Both the position numbers and the translations under genes were made by a program. A stretch of 64,000 bases of DNA from assembly GCF_029076845.1 (NCBI RefSeq), contig NZ_JARESE010000073.1, positions 79,163-143,162 on the forward strand, in the 5' to 3' direction. The notes below the pieces were generated by a model, which made no database searches, was not told the origin of the DNA, and saw nothing but the letters and a program-made list of their open reading frames with translations. This DNA is from Novosphingobium album (ex Liu et al. 2023). Its GTDB lineage: Bacteria; Pseudomonadota; Alphaproteobacteria; Sphingomonadales; Sphingomonadaceae. Positions within the stretch are counted from its first letter, which is position 1. Each line of letters begins with the position of its first letter. Positions 50,401 through 59,304 of this stretch are shown here, in pieces.

Positions 50401-50882
50401 GCCGAAAGGTCCGGCGCGCGCCAGTGGCCCGATTTGCCGCCGCGCTTCTCGATCAGCCGCACGTCCTCGATGACCATCGCCTTGTCGAGCGCCTTGGCCA
50501 TGTCATAGACCGTGAGCAGCGCGATCGACACCGCCGTGACCGCTTCCATTTCCACCCCGGTCCTGCCGGTGAGCGAAGCCGTCGCGGTGGCGCGCACGGC
50601 ATCCTCCTCGAAGGCGAAATCAACGTTCACCGCATCGAGCGCGAGCGGGTGGCACATCGGGATGAGATCGGCGGTCTTCTTCGCAGCCATGATCCCGGCG
50701 ATGCGCGCGGTGCCAAGCACGTCACCCTTGGGTGCGTTGCCCGCGCGGATCGCCGCCAGCGCCCCGGCGCTCATGCGGATGCGGCCCGAGGCGACGGCCA
50801 GGCGCTGCGTCTGCGCCTTGGCGCCGACATCGACCATGCGCGCGGTGCCTTCGGCATCGATGTGGGTGAGGCTCTTGCTCAT
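50397..50882 (-). CDS. moaC: Cyclic pyranopterin monophosphate synthase
   Basis: The 161-residue enzyme, with MoaA, converts GTP to cyclic pyranopterin monophosphate. The active-site block KKTADLIPMCHPL and the helix MEAVTAVSIALLTVYDMAKALDK (positions about 50470-50550) are intact. It starts 78 bases after trpC and overlaps moeA. moaA is not in the window. Confidence 0.94.
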   Translation of the reverse strand: MSKSLTHIDAEGTARMVDVGAKAQTQRLAVASGRIRMSAGALAAIRAGNAPKGDVLGTARIAGIMAAKKTADLIPMCHPLALDAVNVDFAFEEDAVRATATASLTGRTGVEMEAVTAVSIALLTVYDMAKALDKAMVIEDVRLIEKRGGKSGHWRAPDLSA

Positions 50883-50960
50883 GCGGAGGGACCCGAAGCG
50901 GGATGGCGGAACACGATCATGGCCACCGCATGGCAGAGTTTCCGGCCACGCGAAACCCGC

Positions 50961-51746
50961 TCAGCCCAGCAGCGCGCGCGTCGCCGCCTCGACATCGGGC
51001 TGGCGCATCAGGCTCTCGCCGACCAGGAAGGCGCGCGCGCCGCAAGCGGACAGGCGCACGAGATCGGCATGGGTCTCGATCCCGCTTTCGCTCACCAGCA
51101 AGGTGCCTTCGGGCGCGAGCGGGGCGAGCCGCTCGGTGATCGCGATGTCGGTGACGAAACGCTTGAGATCGCGATTGTTGACGCCGATCAGCCGCGAATG
51201 CAGCCGCGCGGCGCGTTCCATCTCGGCCGCGTCATGCACTTCGACCAGCACGTCCATGCCGCGTTCGCGCGCCGCCGCCTCGATCTCGGCCATCTGCCCG
51301 TCGTCCAGCGCGGCGACGATGATCAGGATCGCATCGGCGCCGATCGCGCGCGCTTCGGCCACTTGCCAGGGATCGACCGTGAAATCCTTGCGCAGCACCG
51401 GCAAGGCGCACGCCGCGCGCGCTTCGATCAGGAAATCCTCATGGCCCTGGAAATAGGGCTGGTCGGTCAGCACCGAAAGGCAGGCGGCCCCGCCGTGCTG
51501 GTAAGCCACGGCGTGTTCGGCCGGACGGAAATCGGCACGAATCAGGCCCTTGGAGGGCGAGGCTTTCTTGATCTCGGCGATCAGCGCGAAGCCGGTGGCG
51601 ACCCTGGCCTCCAGCGCCCGGCGAAAGCCGCGCGGCGCGCTCTGCCCGGCGGCGAGCGCGTCAAGATCGTCCAGCGTCGCCAGCGTCTTGCGATCGGCGA
51701 CTTCCTCGCGCTTGGTGGCGCAGATCTCGGCAAGCTTGTCGGACAT
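50961..51746 (-). CDS. trpC: Indole-3-glycerol-phosphate synthase
   Basis: The 261-residue TIM-barrel enzyme closes the indole ring. EIKKASPSKG carries the catalytic lysine, LRKDFTVDPWQVAEARAIGAD the second lysine block, and IGVNNRDLKRF and VSESGI close the phosphate site. It is not fused to trpF. The ATG at 51746 matches the family start, and the 80-base gap from trpD is the largest inside the trp genes. Confidence 0.95.
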   Translation of the reverse strand: MSDKLAEICATKREEVADRKTLATLDDLDALAAGQSAPRGFRRALEARVATGFALIAEIKKASPSKGLIRADFRPAEHAVAYQHGGAACLSVLTDQPYFQGHEDFLIEARAACALPVLRKDFTVDPWQVAEARAIGADAILIIVAALDDGQMAEIEAAARERGMDVLVEVHDAAEMERAARLHSRLIGVNNRDLKRFVTDIAITERLAPLAPEGTLLVSESGIETHADLVRLSACGARAFLVGESLMRQPDVEAATRALLG

Positions 51747-51826
51747 GGCGCGGGCCTTAACGGCAGGGATGGGGGAAAGTCGAGATGGATTGTGCGCCGG
51801 CGCCCGCGCGCTACCGCGCGAAACGC

Positions 51827-52822
51827 CTAACCCGAAGTCGTCGCGATCCAGCAATCGAGCAAGCCTTTGGCCAGCCCCTTGTCGATCACTTCGGCGGCTT
51901 CCTCCACGCCGTCGCGCCAGTCGCCAGCGGCACCCGCGAGCATCAGCGCGGCGGCGGCGTTGAACAGCACCGCGTCGCGATAGGGCCCGTGCTCGCCTTC
52001 GAGCAGGCGCTTGAGCGCGGCGGCGTTGTAGCGCGCATCACCGCCGTGGAGCGCGCTCACCGGCGCTGCCGGCAACCCGGCATCGGCCGGGCCGACGCGG
52101 CCCATGCGCACGCCTTCGGGGCCCACGCGGGCCAGTTCGTTGCCGCCAGCCAGGCTCAGCTCGTCCAGCCCCTCGTCGCCCGAGACCACCATCGCGCCCG
52201 CCGTGCCCAGGCGCGCCAGCGCTTCGGCATAGATCGGCACATAGGCCGGGCGGGCAATGCCGACGAGCTGGCGCGTGACCATGGCCGGGTTGGCGAGCGG
52301 GCCCATCAGGTTGAAGATCGTGCGCCGGCCGATCGCCTTGCGGATCGGCATGATCCGGCCCATCGCCGGATGGTGGCGCGCGGCGAAGAGGAAGCAGATG
52401 CCAAGGTCGGCCAGCGTATCCTCGGCCGTTTCCATCGCGCGGTCGAGATCGAGGCCCAGCGCTTCGAGCGTGTCGGCCGCGCCCGCCTTCGACGAGGCGG
52501 CGCGGTTGCCGTGCTTGGCCACCGGCACCCCGGCGGCCGCGACCACCAGCGCGACGGCGGTCGAGACGTTGAGCGTGTGGTGCCCGTCGCCGCCCGTGCC
52601 GCACACGTCGATGGCATTGGCCGGCGCTTTCACCCGGATCATCCGCTGGCGCATCGCGCGCGCGGCGCCGGCGATCTCGCTGGCCGTCTCCCCCCGGTCG
52701 GACAGGGCGATGAGGAAGCGGGCGATCTCATCGTCGGGCGCCGCGCCATCGAGGATCGCGCCGAACGCGGCCTCGGCCTCGGCTTCGTCCAGCGGCGTGG
52801 CGACAGGAGGCAGCACGCTCAT
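51827..52822 (-). CDS. trpD: Anthranilate phosphoribosyltransferase
   Basis: The 331-residue enzyme joins anthranilate to PRPP. The PRPP loop is CGTGGDGHHTLNVST, KHGNRAASSKAGAADTLEALG follows, and the Mg2+ site lies in GDEGLDELSL. The ATG at 52822 overlaps the trpG stop by four bases. It is separate from trpG, not fused as in E. coli. Confidence 0.95.
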   Translation of the reverse strand: MSVLPPVATPLDEAEAEAAFGAILDGAAPDDEIARFLIALSDRGETASEIAGAARAMRQRMIRVKAPANAIDVCGTGGDGHHTLNVSTAVALVVAAAGVPVAKHGNRAASSKAGAADTLEALGLDLDRAMETAEDTLADLGICFLFAARHHPAMGRIMPIRKAIGRRTIFNLMGPLANPAMVTRQLVGIARPAYVPIYAEALARLGTAGAMVVSGDEGLDELSLAGGNELARVGPEGVRMGRVGPADAGLPAAPVSALHGGDARYNAAALKRLLEGEHGPYRDAVLFNAAAALMLAGAAGDWRDGVEEAAEVIDKGLAKGLLDCWIATTSG

Positions 52823-53403
52823 GCCGGCAGGCGGGTCTCGATCCCGCAAAACCCGAGGAAGTTCGCCAGCAGCGCGTGGCCGTGTTCGGTGGCGATCGAT
52901 TCGGGATGGAACTGCACGCCGTGGATCGGCAGGTGGCGATGGCGAAAGCCCATGACATGGGTGTCGTCCGACGTCGCGTTGACCGCCAGCACCTCGGGAA
53001 TGTCCTCCACCACCAGCGAGTGATAGCGCGTGGCGATGAAAGGCGAGGGCAGGCCGGCGAACACGCCGGTGCCGTCATGCGTGACGGGCGAGGTCTTGCC
53101 GTGCATCAGCCCGCCGCGCACCACCTTGCCGCCGAAATACTGGCCGATCGACTGGTGGCCCAGGCACACGCCCAGCAACGGCTTGCCGGCATCGGCGGCG
53201 GCGCCCACCAGATCAAGGCTGATCCCCGCTTCGTTGGGCGTGCAGGGACCGGGCGAGATGAGGAAGCCCTGCGCCCCGCTCGAAATCGCCTGCCCGGCCG
53301 AAAGCGCATCGTTGCGCACCACTTCCACTTCGGCGCCCAGTTCCATCAGATAGTGGACGAGGTTCCAGGTAAAGCTGTCGTAATTGTCGATGACGAGGAT
53401 CAT
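52819..53403 (-). CDS. trpG: Anthranilate synthase glutamine amidotransferase subunit
   Basis: The 194-residue class I amidotransferase provides ammonia to TrpE. The catalytic cysteine is in GVCLGHQSIGQ, and the histidine and glutamate are in GVQFHPESIATEHG. It may also serve folate synthesis as PabA, since such subunits are often shared. The ATG overlaps the stop of the inserted lipoprotein gene, so it is separated from trpE by that gene. Confidence 0.94.
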   Translation of the reverse strand: MILVIDNYDSFTWNLVHYLMELGAEVEVVRNDALSAGQAISSGAQGFLISPGPCTPNEAGISLDLVGAAADAGKPLLGVCLGHQSIGQYFGGKVVRGGLMHGKTSPVTHDGTGVFAGLPSPFIATRYHSLVVEDIPEVLAVNATSDDTHVMGFRHRHLPIHGVQFHPESIATEHGHALLANFLGFCGIETRLPA

Positions 53404-54209
53404 GGCGCGTCCTTTGCTGCAGCGCCCTTCGCCCGTTTCTCCACGACGATCAAGGGGCCGAGCGGGGGGCCGCCGTCGATCCGGCCCAGTTCGGGGTTCC
53501 ACAGCGAGGAGACGCTGCCATCGAGGAACAGCGCGTTGGGTGTTTTCAGCTCGTCACGGAAATAGCGGGCGAGCTTGCCGAACGAGACCGGCGCATCGCT
53601 GATGACGAAGTGGGCGCGGCCCTGCCGGTCCACGCCCACGCCATTGCGCAGCTTGAGCGAGGCGCCGTCCGGGTCGATCTTCGGATGCAGCTTGCCGGCG
53701 ATCACCAGCATCGGGCCGGACTGGGTGCCGAATTCGGGCCGCCTGAAGACATGCGCGGCGAAATCCCCGGCCGTGCGCACGGCCCATTGGCCGCCGGTGC
53801 CATAGAACACGCCGTTGGGCAGCAAATGGAAATTGCCCGCGCCTTCATTGCGGTTGAGCTTGTGCAGCCGCTTGCCGTTCTCGACGTAATAGCCGATCGG
53901 CTGGCCCGCCTCGTCGAACATGCCGCCGTTCATCGCGAAAGCAACGGGCGGCGCCCCGCTCGGACGGCCGACCGCGAGTTCGGACAAGCTGCGATAAGGC
54001 GCGCCGCCCCTGGGCCCGAGCACCAGGGTGATCCGGTGCCGCGCCGGATCGGCGATGCAATGGGTCAGCGGCACGCCTTCGAAGCTGGCGCTTTCGCAAG
54101 GCGGCGGGGGCGGGGCCGGAGCGGCGGCGGTCTCCCGCGAGGCGGCATCGCCGCTGTCTCCGCAGGCCGCGAGCGCCAGCGCGCCCAGCGCCGCGAGCGG
54201 CCATTTCAC
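53400..54209 (-). CDS. Lipoprotein of the phosphodiester glycosidase (DUF2233) family, between trpE and trpG
   Basis: The 269-residue protein starts at a GTG (MKWPLAALGALALAAC) with a clear lipobox LAAC, so C16 is the likely lipidated residue. A proline-rich linker follows, then a NAGPA/YigE-type domain with VAFAMNGGMFDEAGQPIGYYVENG, FGTQSGPMLV, ISDAPVSFGKLARYF and the LFLDGSVSSL motif. Relatives remove sugar phosphodiester caps, and bacterial members act on the envelope. It overlaps both neighbours by four bases (GTGA with trpE, ATGA with trpG), so it is a true member of the trp transcript, although nothing links it to tryptophan. Confidence 0.8.
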   Translation of the reverse strand: MKWPLAALGALALAACGDSGDAASRETAAAPAPPPPPCESASFEGVPLTHCIADPARHRITLVLGPRGGAPYRSLSELAVGRPSGAPPVAFAMNGGMFDEAGQPIGYYVENGKRLHKLNRNEGAGNFHLLPNGVFYGTGGQWAVRTAGDFAAHVFRRPEFGTQSGPMLVIAGKLHPKIDPDGASLKLRNGVGVDRQGRAHFVISDAPVSFGKLARYFRDELKTPNALFLDGSVSSLWNPELGRIDGGPPLGPLIVVEKRAKGAAAKDAP

Positions 54210-55726
54210 TGGCCAAAGCCCGGCTCGCCCGCAATCCTCACCGCTTCGCGCGCAGCGGCGAAAAGCGCGCCCGCCTTCGCCTCGCACTCGCGCTGTTCAT
54301 AGGCCGGATCGGAATCGGCGACGATGCCCGCGCCGGCCTGCACGTGCATCACCCCGTCCTTCACCACCGCGGTGCGCAGGACGATGCAGGAATCGACCGA
54401 TCCATCAGGCGCGAAATAGCCGACCCCGCCCGCATAGGCGCCGCGCGTTTCCGGCTCCAGTTCGGCGATCACCTGGCAAGCGCGCACCTTGGGCGCGCCA
54501 CTGACCGTGCCGGCCGGAAAGCCGGCGAAAACCGCGTCGATGGCATCGTGCTTTGCCGTATCGAGCCGGCCGACCACGTTCGAGACGATGTGCATGACAT
54601 GGCTGTAGCGTTCGATCGTGTAGCTGTCGGTCACTTCGACGGTGCCCGCGCGCGCCACCCGGCCGACATCGTTGCGGCCAAGGTCGAGCAGCATGAGGTG
54701 CTCGGCGCGTTCCTTGGGATCGGCCAGCAGGCTTGCCTCGTTGGCCTTGTCCTCGGCTGGCGTCCTGCCACGCGGGCGGGTGCCGGCGATCGGCCGGATC
54801 GTCACTTCGCCATCGCGCACGCGCACCAGGATCTCGGGGCTCGATCCGATCAGCGCGAAGCCGGGGAGATCGAGGAAATAGAGGAACGGCGAGGGATTCA
54901 CGCGGCGCAACGCGCGGTAAAGCGCGATCGGCGGCAGCGTGAAGGGCGAGGTGAAGCGCTGCGCCAGCACCACCTGGAAGATGTCGCCCGCCTCGATGTA
55001 GTCCTTGGCGCGCAGCACCATGGACGTGTAATCGGCGGCCGGCATCGTCGGCGTGAGCGCGGGCTCGGGCAGGTCGGTGACGGGATCGGGCAGGGCGATC
55101 GGCTGCGCGAGGCGGCGCATCGCCTCGTCGATCCGCTCACGCGCGGCCTCGACCGCCTGCTCGGGCGCGGCTTCGGACGGCCAGAGCGGCGCGACGCAGA
55201 ACAGTTCGTCGCCCAGCCGGTCGAACACCAGGATCAGCGAAGGGCGCACGAACAGCATGTCGGGCAGGTCGAGCGGGCTTTCCGGCGCGCGCGGCAGCTT
55301 TTCAACCAGGCCGATCGTCTCATAGCCGAAATAGCCGACCAGGCAGGCCAGCGCGCGCGGCAGTTCGGGCGGCACATCGATGCGGCAGGCTTCCACCAGC
55401 GCGCGCAGCTCGGCCAGGCTGCCGCCGGGCAGCGGCGCGAACGCCTCGCGCTCGGCGCACCAGTGGCGGTTGATCTCGCAGGCATCGCCGCGCGCGCGGA
55501 ACACCAGATCGGGATCGAGCCCGAGCAGGCTGTACCGCGCGCGGGTTTCGCCGCCTTCCACCGATTCGAGCACGAAATCGCCCCGGCCCGGCTCGAACAG
55601 CTTCAGCGCGGCGGCCACCGGCGTTTCGGTATCGGCCACCAGCCGGCGCCATAGCAGCGCCGGCTTGCCCTGGCCGAGCAGGCCCAGTGCCTCGGCGCGA
55701 TTCGCCGCTGTTTCACCCGCCGTCAT
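54206..55726 (-). CDS. trpE: Anthranilate synthase component I
   Basis: The 506-residue enzyme converts chorismate to anthranilate. The chorismate-site blocks are intact: IAGTRPRGRTPAEDKANE, LDLGRNDVGRVA, YSHVMHIVSNVVGRL and FPAGTVSGAPKVRA. A tryptophan-binding LLESVEGG-type element is present as VLESVEGGETRARYSLLG near residue 55, so feedback inhibition is expected. It starts nine bases after the isomerase gene; no leader peptide or attenuator precedes it. Confidence 0.95.
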   Translation of the reverse strand: MTAGETAANRAEALGLLGQGKPALLWRRLVADTETPVAAALKLFEPGRGDFVLESVEGGETRARYSLLGLDPDLVFRARGDACEINRHWCAEREAFAPLPGGSLAELRALVEACRIDVPPELPRALACLVGYFGYETIGLVEKLPRAPESPLDLPDMLFVRPSLILVFDRLGDELFCVAPLWPSEAAPEQAVEAARERIDEAMRRLAQPIALPDPVTDLPEPALTPTMPAADYTSMVLRAKDYIEAGDIFQVVLAQRFTSPFTLPPIALYRALRRVNPSPFLYFLDLPGFALIGSSPEILVRVRDGEVTIRPIAGTRPRGRTPAEDKANEASLLADPKERAEHLMLLDLGRNDVGRVARAGTVEVTDSYTIERYSHVMHIVSNVVGRLDTAKHDAIDAVFAGFPAGTVSGAPKVRACQVIAELEPETRGAYAGGVGYFAPDGSVDSCIVLRTAVVKDGVMHVQAGAGIVADSDPAYEQRECEAKAGALFAAAREAVRIAGEPGFGQ

Positions 55727-55735
55727 GCGCGCCGC

Positions 55736-57691
55736 TCAGTTGCCGGCGCTGCCGGCGCCGGTGAGCTGGTCACGAACCGCGCGGATGCCGGTTTCGTGGC
55801 GCGTGCTCCCCACTTCCTTGACGATCGCCTTGCGCAGCGCCGCGGCATATTCGTTGCCGGCAACCTGACCCAGCTCGCGCTGGGCGGAAGGGATCAGCGG
55901 ATTGTTGCCTTCCACCTTGCCCGGCACGATCTCGCGCAGCGAAACCACGAACCAGCCCCGCTTCTGCGGCGCGGCCTGCACCTTGATCGTGCCCTTGGCC
56001 ATGCCGAAGATCAGCTTCACCGGCGGCGGGATCTCCTTGCCGGCCTGCTGCGCGCGCGACAGGTCGGGCCGGGACATGGCGATCTGCTGCACCGGCGGCA
56101 ATTGCCGGCCGGACCCGGCCATCGCCTGTTCCAGCGGCACGCCCTTGCGCAGCGCCTGCTGCACCTTGATCGCGGCCGCCCTGGCCGCCTCGTAGCCCTT
56201 GGTGATCGCGTAGGACAGCTTCACGTCCGGCTTGATCTGGTCATAAGGCGCAGGCGCGGAAGCGGCGATCTCGGGAACGTCATAGATCACGAACGTCTTG
56301 CCGCGTTCCACTTCGGCGACTTGCGGGTCTTCCTGCTCCATGGCGAAGGCGGTCGCCAGCACCGGGCGCAGTTGCGGCGGCATCGTCTCGCCCGGCTTGA
56401 GATAGACATTGCCATCGGCCAGCAGCGGCGGGGTGGTTTCCACCTTGAGGCCGAGCTTGCCGGCCACGTCCACCAGGCTGGAGCCCTGATCGAATTCGCT
56501 TTCGACGTTTTCCAGCATGGAGGTGAGCGCGGCCCGGCGCTTTTCGGCGGCGATGATGGTGGCGATCTCGGGCTTCACCTGGTCCAGCGTGCGGGCCGGA
56601 CGGTCGTCGATCTGCTCCACGCGGATGATGTGCCAGCCCAGCGGGCTGCGCGCCGGCGCCGTCAGCTTGCCGGCGGGCGCGGCGAACACGGCATTGGCGA
56701 TCGCGGGCGAGAACTGGCTGGAAAGCTGCTCTTTCGTGAAGAAATCGAGCGGCGCGGCGCTCAGGCCCTTTTCGCGCGCCACCACTTCCAGCGTCTTGCC
56801 CTTCGCGACTTCGGCGATCACCGCCTTGGCGGCCGGCTCGGTCGGCACGATGAGCTGGGTGATGCGGCGCTTTTCCTGCGCTGCATACTGCGCCTTGCTG
56901 GCCTTGTAGCGCGCGGCGATCTCGGCATCGCTGGGGGCGGGCACGTTCCTGACCACGTCGTCGCCGAACTGGGCGTAGCGGATCACACGGCGTTCGGGGC
57001 GGATGAATTCGCTGGCGTGCGCCTTGTAGAAGGCCCGCAGCTCGGCATCGGAAGGCTCCTTCTGCGGCGCGAACAACAGCGAGGGCAGCACCACGACCGA
57101 GCCTTCGCGCCGCTCCGTCAGCAAGGCGGCATAGCGCGTGGCCAGATCGCGCGGCATGATCGCGCCGAAGCTGGCCGGAACCAGCAGCTGGCGCGCGATC
57201 AGGCCCTGGCGCAGATCGTTGCGCAGCAGCGCCTCGGAAACGCCGCGCTGCTGGATCGCCTGGCGGAAGGTGACTTCGTTGAACTTGCCGTCAGGCCCCT
57301 GGAACGCCTGCATCCCGGCGATCTCGCTGTCGATCAGGCGATCGCCGGCGACCACGCCGTTGTCCTTGCCGAACACGGCCATCGCGGTGCGGTCGATCAG
57401 GTCTTCCAGCACCTTTTCCAGCCCGCCCGCGCTGACGAAGGCCTTCATCGACATGGTCGGCTGGTCCTGCTTGAACCGTTCCAGCGCCGCGCTCGCCGAT
57501 TCGCTCAGCATCGCGTTGTCGATCTTCTCGCCGCCCACGGTGGCGACGCTGGTGCCGCCGCCGATCCCGCCGAAGCCCCCGTTGTTGGCGACGTCACTAC
57601 TGGCGAAGGCCAGCGCGATCAGCACGAGCAGCGCGACGGCAACGCCGGCGCCGATCTTGGATTTGAGCATGGAACGGAAAAATTGAAGCAT
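55736..57691 (-). CDS. PpiD-like periplasmic folding factor (SurA/parvulin type)
   Basis: The 651-residue protein has a short cytoplasmic N-terminus, one helix (GAGVAVALLVLIALAFA), and a large periplasmic part: a SurA-like N domain (ALERFKQDQPTMSMKAFVSAGGLE) and a parvulin-type domain around residues 240-345 (RITQLIVPTEPAAK, then ARSPLGWHIIRVEQ), and a second helical region. It should help fold outer-membrane proteins. The ATG at 57691 follows the family start MLQFFRSM. It is the first gene of the trp unit and is divergent from tpiA. Confidence 0.9.
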   Translation of the reverse strand: MLQFFRSMLKSKIGAGVAVALLVLIALAFASSDVANNGGFGGIGGGTSVATVGGEKIDNAMLSESASAALERFKQDQPTMSMKAFVSAGGLEKVLEDLIDRTAMAVFGKDNGVVAGDRLIDSEIAGMQAFQGPDGKFNEVTFRQAIQQRGVSEALLRNDLRQGLIARQLLVPASFGAIMPRDLATRYAALLTERREGSVVVLPSLLFAPQKEPSDAELRAFYKAHASEFIRPERRVIRYAQFGDDVVRNVPAPSDAEIAARYKASKAQYAAQEKRRITQLIVPTEPAAKAVIAEVAKGKTLEVVAREKGLSAAPLDFFTKEQLSSQFSPAIANAVFAAPAGKLTAPARSPLGWHIIRVEQIDDRPARTLDQVKPEIATIIAAEKRRAALTSMLENVESEFDQGSSLVDVAGKLGLKVETTPPLLADGNVYLKPGETMPPQLRPVLATAFAMEQEDPQVAEVERGKTFVIYDVPEIAASAPAPYDQIKPDVKLSYAITKGYEAARAAAIKVQQALRKGVPLEQAMAGSGRQLPPVQQIAMSRPDLSRAQQAGKEIPPPVKLIFGMAKGTIKVQAAPQKRGWFVVSLREIVPGKVEGNNPLIPSAQRELGQVAGNEYAAALRKAIVKEVGSTRHETGIRAVRDQLTGAGSAGN

Positions 57692-57899
57692 GGACCGGCC
57701 AATCAGCGAGTTTTCTGTCGGAAACCGGGTTTCCGCGTTGACGCGGCGAGGCTTTAGGAGGCTAAGCCGTTTCCTGCAATGGCAAGCCGCCAAGTTATGG
57801 CACGCCGGCCACTGCGCTTTGACAAGCGGGGCGAGGGTGGCCTAGCTGCGCCGCGAAGAGGCCGGGCGGGGATTCGGCCGTTTTTAAGCAGGGATGGAA

Positions 57900-58658
57900 A
57901 TGGCAAGTCTGCCTTACATTGTCGGCAACTGGAAAATGAACGGGACGCGCGCGATGCTTCCCGAAGCGCGCGCGATCGATCGGGCGGCAGCGCGTTTTCC
58001 CAAGGTGCAGGTGGCGGTCGCTCCGCCCGCGACGCTGATCTATCGCACGCGCGAAGCGGCCGAGCTGATCGGCGTCGGCGGGCAGGATTGCCACACCCAG
58101 GAAAGCGGCGCCTATACCGGCGACATCTCGGCGGTGATGCTCAAGGACGCGGGCGCCGATTTCACCATCGTCGGCCATTCGGAACGGCGCGCGATGCACG
58201 GCGAGACCGACGGTGTGGTCCAGGCGAAGGCCCAGGCGGCGCTGGCCGCCGGCCTCGCGGTGATCGTCTGCGTCGGCGAGACCGAGGCGGAGCGTGACGC
58301 GGGCCAGGCCGTGGCGGTGGTTTCCGGCCAGATCGAAGGCTCGCTGCCGCGCGGCGATGGCGTGGTCGAGAAAGTCTCGGTCGCTTACGAGCCGGTCTGG
58401 GCGATTGGCACCGGGCGCGTCCCTTCGATCGAGGATGTCGCCGCGATGCACGCGGCAATCCGCGAGCAGCTGATCGCGATCTATGGCGCGGATGGCGCGG
58501 GCGTGCGTATTCTCTACGGCGGCTCGGTCAAGGCCGAGAACGCCGCCGAGTTGCTCGCGGTCGCGAACGTGGGCGGCGCGCTGGTCGGCGGGGCCAGCCT
58601 GACGGCGGAAAGCTTCCTGGCCATCGTCGGCGCTGCGGCGGCGCTCGAAGCGGGCTGA
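57900..58658 (+). CDS. tpiA: Triose-phosphate isomerase
   Basis: The 252-residue TIM-barrel enzyme interconverts dihydroxyacetone phosphate and glyceraldehyde-3-phosphate. The active site is complete: lysine in GNWKMNG, histidine in VGHSERR, and glutamate in AYEPVWAIGTGR, with the loop ILYGGSVKAENA at the end. I use the ATG at 57900, since AGGG precedes it at a proper distance; the ATG at 57894 adds two residues. Confidence 0.95.
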   Translation: MASLPYIVGNWKMNGTRAMLPEARAIDRAAARFPKVQVAVAPPATLIYRTREAAELIGVGGQDCHTQESGAYTGDISAVMLKDAGADFTIVGHSERRAMHGETDGVVQAKAQAALAAGLAVIVCVGETEAERDAGQAVAVVSGQIEGSLPRGDGVVEKVSVAYEPVWAIGTGRVPSIEDVAAMHAAIREQLIAIYGADGAGVRILYGGSVKAENAAELLAVANVGGALVGGASLTAESFLAIVGAAAALEAG

Positions 58659-58778
58659 GGCCGCCGGAACGCGCGCTCGCGCACGAACCGGGCGGGTTGC
58701 GCACCGGGCCGCGAGCGCCTATCTGCGCGGTTTGAACATTACCAGGGCCGCAAGGCCCTTGCAGAGACCGAGAACGGG

Positions 58779-59186
58779 ATGTCGCTCTTCATTTTCCTCA
58801 CCGTGGTCCAGGCGCTGGTCGCAGCGATGCTGGTCGGCGTGATCCTCATGCAGAAGTCCGAAGGCGGCGGCCTGGGCGTCGGCGGCAGCCCTTCGGGGCT
58901 GATGTCGGCACGCGGCGCGGCGGATTTCCTCACCCGGTCGACCGCGGTTCTGGCAACGCTCTTCGTGGTTCTCAGCATCATCCTGGCGGCCTTGGCGGTC
59001 GACGTGACGACCGGGCGCGAGATCGACACCTCGCTCCAGCGCAACGCTCCGGCGGCGCTGCCGCAGCCGCCGGCCGATCCGCTGGCCGGCGCGGCGAATC
59101 AGCCCGCTCCGGCGCAAGGCGCTCCTGGTGCTCCGGCGGCGCCCGCGCCCGCCGACGATCCGCTCGCGGGTGCTGCCAGGCAATAG
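58779..59186 (+). CDS. secG: Protein translocase subunit SecG
   Basis: The 135-residue protein has two helices (LFIFLTVVQALVAAMLVGVI and VLATLFVVLSIILAALAV) joined by the conserved glycine/serine loop GLGVGGSPSGLMSARGAADFLTRSTA. It assists SecYE-mediated export. The C-terminal half (from NAPAALPQPP) is an Ala/Pro-rich tail, longer than in E. coli SecG, as usual in sphingomonads. It lies between tpiA and pyrG on the same strand. Confidence 0.93.
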   Translation: MSLFIFLTVVQALVAAMLVGVILMQKSEGGGLGVGGSPSGLMSARGAADFLTRSTAVLATLFVVLSIILAALAVDVTTGREIDTSLQRNAPAALPQPPADPLAGAANQPAPAQGAPGAPAAPAPADDPLAGAARQ

Positions 59187-59304
59187 CTTGACCGGGGCGT
59201 GACCGCCGCCTGACGGCAGCCCCGAAAAACCGCACATTCGACCTGTGGATTCCCCGCCAGGGCGCTTGCCCTGTGGGCTCCGTTCATTCTAAGGCTCCAC
59301 TCCC

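Noticed and set aside
55727..55735. Attenuator or leader peptide before trpE
   Set aside because: Only nine bases separate trpE from the preceding gene, with no Trp-codon leader and no paired hairpins.
59258..59273. CAGGGC-GCTT-GCCCTG hairpin before pyrG
   Set aside because: The 6-bp stem is perfect, but there is no T-run and no sign of a leader peptide or pyrimidine-sensing slippage site. I see no evidence for pyrG attenuation.
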